From NCBI GenBank assembly GCA_964492715.1, contig CAZBLK010000008.1:1-64000 (forward strand): 64,000 bases of DNA, written 5' to 3'. How positions within the stretch are numbered: position 1 is the stretch's first letter; every line of letters begins with the position of its first letter. The position numbers and the translations under genes are program-made. The notes beneath the pieces are model-generated. The model saw only the letters and a list, made by a program, of their open reading frames with translations, had not been told where the DNA came from and did not search any database. Below are positions 52,338 to 60,228 of the stretch, in pieces. The stretch comes from CAZBLK01 sp964492715 (GTDB lineage: Bacteria > Bacillota > Clostridia > Lachnospirales > WRBF01).

Positions 52338-53062
52338 GGCATCTCCTTGTTTTCAGCAAGCTTTTTTATATAGTCAACTTCTTTGTTAGTTAAGTGCCTA
52401 TATTCGCCAGCTTTTAAGTCGCCAAGTGTAAGCTTGCCTACAGAAATACGCTTTAACGAAAGGACATTGTGTCCGACAGCAGCAAGCATTTTACGCACTT
52501 GGCGGTTTCTGCCTTCCCAAAGCGTAACCTTTGCAAGAAGCTTTTCGGCGTTAAGCTGCTCTAGCTTTGCCGGTGCTGTTTTGTAGCCGTCAATTTCGAT
52601 TCCTTCATTAAATGCTTTAATTTGCTGTGGTGTAACAGTTTCTTTAAGACGCACTACGTAAACCTTTTCTACGCTGTGCTTTGGGTGTGTAAGGGCGTAA
52701 GTTACGTCGCCGTCATTTGTTAAAAGCAAAAGCCCTGACGTGTCGTAGTCCAGCCTGCCGACTGGAACAATTCTTTCCTTAACTTCGGAAACTAAGTCAA
52801 GCACTGTTGGGCGGTCGAACTGGTCTTTTGCTGTTGTAACGTAGCCCCTAGGTTTGTGCAACATTATATAAGTGAACTTTTTAACAGGGCGAACTAGACG
52901 GCCGTTTACTGTAACAAATTCTCTTTCTGTGTCTAGCTTTGTGCCTAAAACCGTTACTCTTTCACCGTTTACAGAAACTCTGCCTTCTAAAATTAGCTTT
53001 TCGCACGCTCTGCGTGAAGCAACGCCGCAATCAGCCAAATACTTTTGTAGTCTTACGAGCAT
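52334..53062 (-). CDS. rluB: 23S rRNA pseudouridine synthase RluB-like
   Basis: A 242-residue RsuA/RluB-type pseudouridine synthase. An N-terminal S4 RNA-binding domain (LQKYLADCGVASRRACEKLI) leads to the catalytic domain with GRLDYDTSGLLLLTNDG, whose Asp is the nucleophile, and the later EGRNRQVRKMLAAVGH motif. Probable target is the equivalent of U2605 in 23S rRNA. The ATG at 53062 follows GGAG; the 97 open codons upstream are the translated tandem repeat at 53137 and are not part of the protein. Confidence 0.93.
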   Translation of the reverse strand: MLVRLQKYLADCGVASRRACEKLILEGRVSVNGERVTVLGTKLDTEREFVTVNGRLVRPVKKFTYIMLHKPRGYVTTAKDQFDRPTVLDLVSEVKERIVPVGRLDYDTSGLLLLTNDGDVTYALTHPKHSVEKVYVVRLKETVTPQQIKAFNEGIEIDGYKTAPAKLEQLNAEKLLAKVTLWEGRNRQVRKMLAAVGHNVLSLKRISVGKLTLGDLKAGEYRHLTNKEVDYIKKLAENKEMP

Positions 53063-53136
53063 TTTTTTCTCCGTTTCTTGTTTATACTTTTTATTATTAT
53101 ACAATTTTAAACAAGTTTGTGCAATCATTCGAAGAT

Positions 53137-53296
53137 AAAAACCTTGATGGGGGCTGTTATATAATAAAATATAAAAACCTTGGGGGAGGCTGTAATACAC
53201 TAAAATACATAAACCTTGGGGGAGGCTGTAATACACTAAAATACGTAAACCTTGGGGGAGGCTGTAATACACTAAAATACGTAAACCTTGGGGGAG
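53137..53296. repeat. 36-bp tandem repeat
   Basis: About four units of AAACCTTGGGGGAGGCTGTA followed by ATACACTAAAATACGT; the first, at 53137, is diverged, the next three nearly identical. The last runs into the long-stem repeat at 53287. There are no spacers, so it is not a CRISPR. Lies upstream of rluB in a 322-base gap without genes. Confidence 0.88.
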
Positions 53297-53375
53297 AAAA
53301 CCTTTTTTCAAACGGCGAAAAAAGGTTTTCTCCCCCAAACCCCCTCTTTCCAAAAAAGCCGAATTTGAATGGCAT
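53287..53375. repeat. Long-stem intergenic hairpin repeat, subtype 3
   Basis: GGGGGAGAAAACCTTTTTTC, loop, then GAAAAAAGGTTTTCTCCCCC, AAACCCCCTCTTTCC. Same module as 19509. It may terminate the convergent-side DUF4097 transcript. Confidence 0.78.
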
Positions 53376-53384
53376 TGGGAGATT

Positions 53385-54722
53385 TTAGGAAATTGTAATT
53401 GGTGCGTTTGATGTTTCTACGTTTAGCTTAACTTTCTTTTGGCATGTCGAAAAGCTACTTGATGTTCCTTCTACGAACGAACGCTCGTTTGATGTAAAGG
53501 TTAGTGCTGGAAGGCTTACATTTACATCACCAAGTGATGATGTTGCTTTAATGTAGTAGCCGTTTCTTTTATCTGTCGGCAAGTTAATGTTAATTTTTTC
53601 GTTGCTTGTTTCAACCACCCAAACATACTCGTCGCCCATTTCAAAGTACGGAACGTCCATAGAAATTGAAGCGTTAAACGAAATAAGTTTCATGTTTGTA
53701 ATGTCTACGCCTCTTGCGCTTATTTCGCCGTTAAAGTTTTCCACGTGGCCGTTTACTCCGCTTACACGCTCTAAAACTAGGCGGCCATTGTTACATTCTA
53801 CCTTTAAGTTTTCAGCCGTTGCGTTTCTAAGCTCTGTAAAGCCGTTTTGGTTTGACACGCTTAAATACTCGCTTTTAATGTCGGAAACAAGAATTTTGCC
53901 GTTTGTTGTTTGAAACTTAATGTTTTCAAACATTGCTTCAGGAACGTAAGCATCTACGAAAACTTTGTCAAAAAATTCTTCGTCATAGTTTAAATAATAT
54001 TTATTTGAAAGCTTAACAAGCTCTATGCGTTCACGCTCGCCAGAGCATTTGTACTGAACGTTTAATGTAATTTTGTCGCCGTTGTAGCCTTTTACAACTA
54101 AGTCACCGTTTAGTGATGTAATGTTTAGCGTGTTGTCCGTGCCTGTAACTTGCATTTCAAACGTTTTGTTTTGATTTACGCTTGCACCGCTGTAGGTTGG
54201 CTTTGGGCTTGACGGCGCAGTTTCTGCTTGGGTGGTTGAAGTGTAGTAACCGCCGCTGTATGAGCCCCCACTGTGAGAACCACCTGTGTACGAGCCACCA
54301 CCTGAACCTGCTGAACGACCTGTGTCAGAAAAGCTTTTTGAAAGCTTATCGGCAACAACAACCGCCTTTTCTGCAACAGCTTCTGTAAAGCGTTGGAACT
54401 TTGGCTCCATATTTTTTGCAAATGTTTCAAAACGCTTGCTCAAGTCGTCTGTAAACGTGTTAAAGTCAAAATTTCCTTCTTGTTTTGTGTCGTAGCTTTT
54501 GCTGTAAGTGCTACCACTACCACTACTACTACTACTACTACTACTGTTGTTACTGTTGCTTGCATAACCTTCGCCAGAAGCGTATGTCCCCGAGCTGTAA
54601 AAGCCGCCCGTGCTTTTTTGCGGTTCAGTTTTTCCAACTGCATCAAGAAGTTTGAACGCATCTTCCGATGAAATTTTCCCTTCTTCAAGTAGTTTTAATA
54701 TTTTCATCTTTTCTTCGCTCAT
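53385..54722 (-). CDS. SHOCT-like plus DUF4097 beta-strand repeat protein
   Basis: A 445-residue protein. N terminus: the SHOCT-like helical hairpin (MKILKLLEEGKISSEDAF), shared with the gene at 19752. A Ser/Gly/Tyr-rich linker (about 35-75 and 145-185, with a run of Ser codons at 54513-54549) surrounds a helical part resembling the 19752 protein (FAKNMEPKFQRFTEAVAEKA). The C-terminal half (about 195-445) is a DUF4097 adhesin-like beta-helix. YvlB/LiaX-type proteins with this layout act in envelope stress. GGGAGG precedes the ATG at 54722. Confidence 0.82.
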   Translation of the reverse strand: MSEEKMKILKLLEEGKISSEDAFKLLDAVGKTEPQKSTGGFYSSGTYASGEGYASNSNNSSSSSSSSGSGSTYSKSYDTKQEGNFDFNTFTDDLSKRFETFAKNMEPKFQRFTEAVAEKAVVVADKLSKSFSDTGRSAGSGGGSYTGGSHSGGSYSGGYYTSTTQAETAPSSPKPTYSGASVNQNKTFEMQVTGTDNTLNITSLNGDLVVKGYNGDKITLNVQYKCSGERERIELVKLSNKYYLNYDEEFFDKVFVDAYVPEAMFENIKFQTTNGKILVSDIKSEYLSVSNQNGFTELRNATAENLKVECNNGRLVLERVSGVNGHVENFNGEISARGVDITNMKLISFNASISMDVPYFEMGDEYVWVVETSNEKININLPTDKRNGYYIKATSSLGDVNVSLPALTFTSNERSFVEGTSSSFSTCQKKVKLNVETSNAPITIS

Positions 54723-54880
54723 GTTTGTCCTCCCACGCATATATAAGAAATATTTTGTTTAAAATTTAATCGATAGTATATACGTTTAACTATTTCTTTT
54801 GTCTTGCAACTTCTTTAAATTTGGGTATAATAAAATCAATTTAATATTCTTATTATACTATAAAAGGCAGGAAAATAAAA

Positions 54881-55966
54881 ATGAAAATTATTCATGGCGG
54901 AAGCCTTGACGATATAGTGCGTTTATACGGCATCGAAAGAGATAAAATTAGAGATTTCAGCGGAAACATAAACCCACTTGGTGCGCCCGAAAGTGCCAAA
55001 CAAGCAATTATAAAAGGAATAAACAGCATTTCAACTTTGCCGGACATTAAATATTTGGAGCTTAGAAAAAAAATTAGCTGCTACACAGGCGTAGACCATG
55101 AAAAAATTTTAGTCGGAAACGGCTCAACCGAGCTTATTTCGCTGTGCATAAAAACATTTCTTGGGGGGAAGGCACTTGTTGTTTCCCCAGCGTATTCAGA
55201 GTACGAACGAGAAATTAAAAACGCAGGCGGTAAAGCTGTGCTTTTTCCGCTTACAGAGGAGCTTGGCTTTAAGCTTGACACTGAAAAACTTTTTAAAACT
55301 CTTGATGAAACATTTAGCCTTGTTGTAATTTGCAACCCAAACAACCCGACAGGACAGGCACTTAAACGAGATGAAATAGAGAGCGTTTTAAAACACTGCA
55401 AAAAGCACGGCATCTTCGTAATGGTTGATGAAACTTATGCAGAGTTTGCACTTGATAGCGACAACGTTTCGTCAGCTTCGCTTGTAGGTTTGTACGACAA
55501 CTTGTTTGTTATCCGTGGAACATCAAAGTTTTTTGCTGTTCCGGGGCTTAGGCTTGGCTATGCAATGTGCGGCAGCAATGAGGTTTTAGAAAAAATATAC
55601 GCAAAAAAAGAGCATTGGACAGTTAACAGTCTTAGTAATTTGGCTGGGATAGCATTGTTTAGTGATAAGGAATTTATTAAAAAAACTAAGCAGTACATTT
55701 TTGCTGAACGTGAAAAAATGCTTTCGGAGCTTTCAAAGATAAGTTCAATAAAGTGTTTTAATAGCAGTTCTAATTTTATTTTGTTTAAGCTTGTAGATAC
55801 TTCTGTTACTTCTTCGCAAATTTTTGCGGAATTGGTGCAGCATGGAATGGTGGTTCGTGATGCTTCTTCCTTCCCATTTTTGAATGATAGGTTTGTTAGA
55901 GTTTGTATTTTGGGTGAGGAAGATAATGCGGAGTTGGTTGTTCGGTTGAAGGGGATTTTGGGGTAG
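54881..55966 (+). CDS. CobD-like threonine-phosphate decarboxylase / histidinol-phosphate aminotransferase
   Basis: A 361-residue fold-type I PLP enzyme. The opening HGGSLDDIVRLYGI and DFSGNINPLGAP matches CobD, which makes aminopropanol phosphate for cobalamin; CNPNNPTGQAL and the PLP lysine in RGTSKFFAVPGLRLGYA are general to the HisC/CobD group. A CobD role would suit the coenzyme B12-dependent glutamate mutase in this window, but no other cob gene is near and HisC activity cannot be excluded. AGGCAGGAA precedes the ATG. Single gene. Confidence 0.8.
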   Translation: MKIIHGGSLDDIVRLYGIERDKIRDFSGNINPLGAPESAKQAIIKGINSISTLPDIKYLELRKKISCYTGVDHEKILVGNGSTELISLCIKTFLGGKALVVSPAYSEYEREIKNAGGKAVLFPLTEELGFKLDTEKLFKTLDETFSLVVICNPNNPTGQALKRDEIESVLKHCKKHGIFVMVDETYAEFALDSDNVSSASLVGLYDNLFVIRGTSKFFAVPGLRLGYAMCGSNEVLEKIYAKKEHWTVNSLSNLAGIALFSDKEFIKKTKQYIFAEREKMLSELSKISSIKCFNSSSNFILFKLVDTSVTSSQIFAELVQHGMVVRDASSFPFLNDRFVRVCILGEEDNAELVVRLKGILG

Positions 55967-56019
55967 GTGAAATTTTTGGCGGCTACAAGTATTACATTGT
56001 AGCCGCTGTTATTGAATTA

Positions 56020-56655
56020 TTAATACGTAACTTTAAACCTAGCCAAAACATTCTTAAAAACATAACTATCACTGCCGCCCAACTTAACATCAAACGAGCG
56101 CCCAATAGCCACTTCCACACTTTCCGTTTTTTTGTAAGCACAAACCCCTTCGGTAATGTCTGCCCAAGCGGTTTTGGCACTTCTTTTTAAGTCAACAAAA
56201 AAATTATCGCTGTCATAATTTATAAGCTCCAATTTTGGACTACCCAATTTAATAACCGAGAAGTAGTCGCCGCTTTCCCAAACGTAAGCTGTTGTAGTTG
56301 CAATTGAATTAAAGCTGACTTCACTTTCTATGCTTTCTTCTTTAAGCACTTCAACATCTCTAATAGAATAAGAAGAATTGCTCAAAATAAACTCAATGTC
56401 TTCCTCTGAAACGCCATACTTTTCTTTAAGTGATTTTGCAAGTACCTTTTTAAGCTTATCTTCTTCGCTATAGCCGCTAAGTTCTCCGCTAAACATTAAT
56501 TTTTGGTAAGGAAACATCAAAACTGGTTCGCTCTTTTCGGCTACTTGTTCTAAGGTTTTGTTAATCGTTGTGTTGCCTGCAAAATTTGTGCAAGCTGTAA
56601 GCAGAAGCAAAAATGTTATTAAAGCTGTTGACACAGTTTTTTTATAAGTAAACAT
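56020..56655 (-). CDS. Putative lipoprotein, function unknown
   Basis: A 211-residue protein with a lipoprotein signal: MFTYKKTVSTALITFLLLLT followed by the lipidation Cys in LLTAC. The mature part is hydrophilic with no motif I know; VWESGDYFSVIKLG and GRSFDVKLGGSDSYVFKN suggest small beta domains. GGAGGT lies 5 bases before the ATG at 56655. It lies alone, downstream of pnp and its terminator on the same strand. Confidence 0.72.
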   Translation of the reverse strand: MFTYKKTVSTALITFLLLLTACTNFAGNTTINKTLEQVAEKSEPVLMFPYQKLMFSGELSGYSEEDKLKKVLAKSLKEKYGVSEEDIEFILSNSSYSIRDVEVLKEESIESEVSFNSIATTTAYVWESGDYFSVIKLGSPKLELINYDSDNFFVDLKRSAKTAWADITEGVCAYKKTESVEVAIGRSFDVKLGGSDSYVFKNVLARFKVTY

Positions 56656-56767
56656 ATGTACCTCCAATTCTATTCAATAGCCATGTCCTTCAAAAATGTT
56701 GTCGAGGTTCTAGCCCCTAACATCTTAACCTACTTTTATTGTATATCAACAACAAAAAAACAGCAAC

Positions 56768-56788
56768 AAAAAAACGGCTTTCGCCGTT
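56768..56788 (-). terminator. Intrinsic terminator after pnp
   Basis: AACGGC-GAAA-GCCGTT on the minus strand (56788-56773) followed by TTTTT; a GNRA tetraloop stem. Confidence 0.78.
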
Positions 56789-56822
56789 AATTTATTAAGC
56801 CAAAAAATATTAAGCCAATTAA

Positions 56823-58952
56823 TTAAGCCTTTTCAGGTTTAGGCAAAGCTGCTTTCCTAGACAAATTAATTCTGCCTTGTGCGTCAATTTCTGTGACTTT
56901 AACAACAATTACATCGCCAACGTTTACAACGTCTTCAACTTGCTTTACTCTTTCGTGTGCAAGCTGGCTAATGTGAACAAGCCCTTCTTTTTCAGGGGCA
57001 ATTTCAACAAAAGCACCAAACGTTGTAACACGTGTAACTTTGCCGCTGTAAATTTGCCCAGGTTCTGGCACTTTTACAATTGCAGTAATTATGTCAACAG
57101 CACGTTTAACTTTTTCAGTAGAAGCGCCAGCAATGAAAATGCGCCCGTCATCCTCGGTGTCAATTTTGTCAACGCCTGAATCTTCCATGATGCGCTTAAT
57201 AACTTTGCCCCTAGCGCCAATAACCTCTGCCATTTTGTCTGGGTCAATTGAAATAAACGCAATTTTCGGAGCATACGGCGAAATGTCGCCCCTTGCTTTG
57301 TCAATTGCTTTAAGCATAACCTCGTTCAAAATGAACATGCGAGATTTTTCAGTTTGTTCAAGAGACTGCTTTATAATTTCTGGCGTTAAGCCGTCGATTT
57401 TAATGTCCATTTGAATTGCAGTAATGCCTTTTTCTGTACCAGCAACTTTAAAGTCCATGTCGCCGAAAAAGTCTTCAAGCCCTTGAATGTCGGTTAAAAG
57501 AACAAAGTCGTCGTCAGCATCACCTGTTACAAGCCCTACAGAAATACCAGCAACTGGGCGAATTAGCGGAACACCAGCAGCCATAAGTGAAAGCGTGCTT
57601 CCGCAAACGCTTGCTTGTGATGTCGAGCCGTTCGAGCTTAAAACTTCTGAAACAAGCCTTATAGCATAAGGAAATTCTGCCTCTGGCGGAATTACAGGAA
57701 CAAGCGCACGTTCTGCCAAAGCACCGTGCCCAATTTCACGCCTGCCCGGGCCCCTTGATGGCTTTGTTTCGCCAACAGAGTAGCTTGGGAAGTTGTAGTG
57801 GTGCATGTAACGCTTTGATTCTTCTAAAACGTCAAGCCCGTCAATTCTTTGGGCTTCGCCGATAGAGCCAAGCGTAGTAATTGTAAGAACTTGTGTTTGA
57901 CCACGTCTGAAAAGAGCCGAGCCGTGTGTCCTTGGCAAAATGTCAACCTCGGCTTCAAGGCGGCGAATTTCGTCAAGCTTACGTCCGTCTGGGCGTTTGT
58001 GGTCTTTCAAAATCATTCTGCGAACAGTTTGTTTTTCAAACTTGTAAATTGCGTCGTGGATAAGCTGCTCTAAGTCTGCGCCTTCCTCAACTTCGGCTTC
58101 AAGCTTTGGCAAAACTTCTGCATAAACTTCTTCTGTTAAAGCAGTAATTTTTGCGTCACGCTCTTGCTTTAAGTCGGTGAAAACAGCTTCTTCCATACGC
58201 TTGTCCGTAATAAAAGAAGTTACAGCTTCGTAAATGTTTTTCGGAACACCGTGTTCTTCGTAGGAGTGTTTAGGAACGCCTACTTCTTCCACGATTTTAT
58301 TTATAAAGTCAACAATTTTCTTGTTTTCCTCGTGTGCAAGCATAATTGCGTCGTACATTTCTTCGTTTGCAATTTCTGTTGCGCCTGCTTCAATCATCAT
58401 GACCTTTTTAGAAGTTGAAGCAACTGTTAAGTTTAGCGTGCTTTTTTCACGCTCATCTGACGTTGGGTTTACAATAAATTTGCCGTCAATCAAGCCAATG
58501 TTGCTTGCGCCAATAGGGCCCTGGAACGGAATGTCAGAAATTGAAAGTGCTATAGACGAGCCAATCATAGCTGCTATTTCTGGGCTGCAATCTTGGTCAA
58601 CCGACATAACTGTAGCTACAATTGTTACGTCGTTTCTATAGTCCTTTGGGAAAAGCGGACGAATTGGGCGGTCGATAAGCCTTGCTGTAAGAACAGCCTT
58701 TTCGGTTGGTCTGCCCTCACGCCTAATGAAGCCGCCTGGAATTTTGCCTACTGCGTAAAGTTTTTCTTCGTAGTCTATGCTAAGTGGGAAAAAGTCGATG
58801 CCCGTTCTGGGCTTTTGAGAAGCCGTAGCTGTAACCAAAACAACCGTGTCGCCGTAGCGAACCATAGCTGCGCCGTTTGCAAGCTCTGCAACCCTTCCTA
58901 TCTCCACGGAAAACTCACGGCCTGCAAGCTCCATTGAAAATGTTTTATACAT
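56823..58952 (-). CDS. pnp: Polyribonucleotide nucleotidyltransferase (PNPase)
   Basis: A 709-residue 3'-5' phosphorolytic exoribonuclease of mRNA decay. Order: RNase PH domain 1 (IGRVAELANGAAMVRYGDTV), helical domain, RNase PH domain 2 with the catalytic stretch around LRRGQTQVLT/ALFRRGQTQ, KH domain (VIGARGKVIKRIMEDSGV) and S1 domain (GKVTRVTTFGAFVEI). The ATG at 58952 follows AAGGAG; 86 further upstream codons read through an intergenic repeat and are not coding. It follows rpsO, the usual order. Confidence 0.96.
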   Translation of the reverse strand: MYKTFSMELAGREFSVEIGRVAELANGAAMVRYGDTVVLVTATASQKPRTGIDFFPLSIDYEEKLYAVGKIPGGFIRREGRPTEKAVLTARLIDRPIRPLFPKDYRNDVTIVATVMSVDQDCSPEIAAMIGSSIALSISDIPFQGPIGASNIGLIDGKFIVNPTSDEREKSTLNLTVASTSKKVMMIEAGATEIANEEMYDAIMLAHEENKKIVDFINKIVEEVGVPKHSYEEHGVPKNIYEAVTSFITDKRMEEAVFTDLKQERDAKITALTEEVYAEVLPKLEAEVEEGADLEQLIHDAIYKFEKQTVRRMILKDHKRPDGRKLDEIRRLEAEVDILPRTHGSALFRRGQTQVLTITTLGSIGEAQRIDGLDVLEESKRYMHHYNFPSYSVGETKPSRGPGRREIGHGALAERALVPVIPPEAEFPYAIRLVSEVLSSNGSTSQASVCGSTLSLMAAGVPLIRPVAGISVGLVTGDADDDFVLLTDIQGLEDFFGDMDFKVAGTEKGITAIQMDIKIDGLTPEIIKQSLEQTEKSRMFILNEVMLKAIDKARGDISPYAPKIAFISIDPDKMAEVIGARGKVIKRIMEDSGVDKIDTEDDGRIFIAGASTEKVKRAVDIITAIVKVPEPGQIYSGKVTRVTTFGAFVEIAPEKEGLVHISQLAHERVKQVEDVVNVGDVIVVKVTEIDAQGRINLSRKAALPKPEKA

Positions 58953-58992
58953 ATGGTACTCCTTCCAAAATGATTTCTCATGTTTTCGGGTT

Positions 58993-59054
58993 AAAGACCT
59001 TGGGGGCGCTGCCCCCAAACCCCCGCAAGGGGCTTGCCCCTTGACCCGTTTTTT
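58993..59054. repeat. GC-rich double-hairpin intergenic repeat, subtype 2
   Basis: AAGACCTTGGGGGCGCTGCC ... CCCCCGCAAGGGGCTTGCCCC, TTGACCCG, forward. It lies in the pnp leader, between rpsO and pnp. Confidence 0.8.
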
Positions 59055-59127
59055 GTTGCTGTCGGATAGTTCGGTTTGTTTGTACAAATACATAGTAAAT
59101 AGTATTGCCAAAAATTTTCTTTTTTTG

Positions 59128-59188
59128 CGGCAAGGGTAGAACCTCTGCTCAACGCTTTTTGTGTGGGGCGAAGGCTCTGCTCTTGCCG
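59128..59188. other. Large imperfect hairpin in the rpsO-pnp interval
   Basis: CGGCAAGGGTAGAACCT (59128-59144) pairs imperfectly with AGGCTCTGCTCTTGCCG (59172-59188). It lies 175 bases upstream of the pnp start. Confidence 0.5.
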
Positions 59189-59244
59189 TCTTTACAATTT
59201 TTTGTTGCAAAATTTGGCACTTGTAAAGTATAAAATATCATAAC

Positions 59245-59284
59245 AAGGCTGTTTTTTACAGTATTACCCGTAAAAACCAGCCTT
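59245..59284 (-). terminator. 15-bp hairpin after rpsO
   Basis: AAGGCTGTTTTTTAC (59245-59259) and GTAAAAACCAGCCTT (59270-59284), one mismatch, loop 10. On the minus strand it follows rpsO; the T-run after it is weak, so it may be a processing site rather than a full terminator. Confidence 0.55.
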
Positions 59285-59290
59285 ATAATA

Positions 59291-59455
59291 AGAGCTTATC
59301 CCTAAATTAAAAATCTCGTCATTTTCCTAGCAAATTGCACATTACTTCGTCAGCGGCTTCTCACATACACTGCATAAGTATGCTCGTCACCGCTTCCTCG
59401 CCTTGTGCAATTTGACGATTAGAACTGACTACGTGTTTAATTAGGTATAAGCTCT
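59291..59455. mobile_element. 165-bp palindromic element next to rpsO
   Basis: Ends AGAGCTTATCCCTAAATTAA (59291-59310) and, mirrored, AGAGCTTATACCTAATTAAA (59455-59436). Inside, AAATTGCACA and TTGTGCAATTT also pair, so the element is palindromic at two levels, with a central SH-rich-looking but non-coding ATGCTCGTCACC stretch. It starts 10 bases from the rpsO stop. Confidence 0.68.
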
Positions 59456-59465
59456 GAGTGTTTTA

Positions 59466-59723
59466 TTACTTTCTTATGCCAAGCTCAGCAATAAGCTCAC
59501 GGTATTTAACGATATCACGTTCTTTGATATAGTTGATAAGACCTTTTCTTTGACCAACCATCATCAAAAGCCCACGTCTTGAGTGGTGGTCTTTTTTGTG
59601 AACCTTTAAGTGCTCTGTAAGGTGATTGATTCTTTCAGTAAGAAGTGCAATTTGAACCTCTGGCGAGCCTGTGTCGTTTGCTGAACGACCGTACTTCTCA
59701 ATAATTGTTTTCTTGTCTACCAT
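59466..59723 (-). CDS. rpsO: 30S ribosomal protein S15
   Basis: An 85-residue primary 16S rRNA-binding protein of the small subunit platform. The family signature [20 protein letters not shown], the [19 protein letters not shown] stretch and the [12 protein letters not shown] end are present. GGAGG precedes the ATG. In the standard order it precedes pnp, here with an unusually long and repeat-filled interval of about 510 bases. Confidence 0.97.
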   Translation of the reverse strand: MVDKKTIIEKYGRSANDTGSPEVQIALLTERINHLTEHLKVHKKDHHSRRGLLMMVGQRKGLINYIKERDIVKYRELIAELGIRK

Positions 59724-59845
59724 TTGATTTCCTCCAAAAATAAAATCACTTAACCCCTAGTGCCAAGGCATGGTCGGAGATTCCACGGCAAGTTTAAATT
59801 TTAAATAAAAACTGCCAGCGTTTTAATTTACTACGCTTTATCTTA

Positions 59846-59940
59846 TAGCAATTCTGTTTTTAGGCAACATTGTCTGTCGGTCAAAGAACGCAAGGCGTTT
59901 GGCTTCCCTCTGCCAATGTCGTTAAAAAGTAAAATTGCTA
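59846..59940. mobile_element. Second well-kept copy of the TAGCAATTCC element
   Basis: TAGCAATTCTGTTTTTAGGC (from 59846) and an end AAAATTGCTA (59931-59940); TTGTCTGTCGGTCAAAGAACG and GCGTTTGGCTTCCCTCTGCC match the 46301 copy, but half of the core hairpin is deleted. Flanks are TA and TG. The rest of the 505-base gap between rpsO and spoIIP contains only the repeat at 60131. Confidence 0.75.
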
Positions 59941-60130
59941 TGTTGTAAGACGCTTTAAGTCCTAGCACAGGTTTTTTGTGTAGTGATATATTATCACAGC
60001 GTCAAAATAAAAACAAGGGGTAAATAAATCAATTAGAAATATTTTTACTTTTTAATGAATATAATTTTTCTAGGCGCTTTTATGAAGTATGCGCCAAACT
60101 TATTGGAAGTACATATTTGTTTTGCCTAAA

Positions 60131-60195
60131 ATCAAAAGTTTTATCCACTTTTTCAAAAGTGGCGGGGTTTGGGGCAGCGCCCCAAGGTCTTAATC
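60131..60195. repeat. GC-rich double-hairpin intergenic repeat, subtype 1
   Basis: Reverse copy: CAAAAGTTTTATCCACTTTT ... GGGGTTTGGGGCAGCGCCCC, AAGGTCTTAATC, ending 33 bases before spoIIP. Confidence 0.8.
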
Positions 60196-60228
60196 TTTCC
60201 ACAACTACAGAAGTAAAGGGGGCTTACA

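Noticed and set aside
53137..53296. CRISPR-like array
   Set aside because: The 36-bp units are contiguous with no spacers, and no cas gene is near.
53063..53353. 97-residue N-terminal extension of RluB made of LPQGLRILVYYS repeats
   Set aside because: It is the translated tandem repeat; a ribosome site and the S4-domain start fit the ATG at 53062.
58953..59210. 86-residue N-terminal extension of PNPase
   Set aside because: It reads through a dispersed GC-rich repeat; AAGGAG and the conserved N terminus fit 58952.
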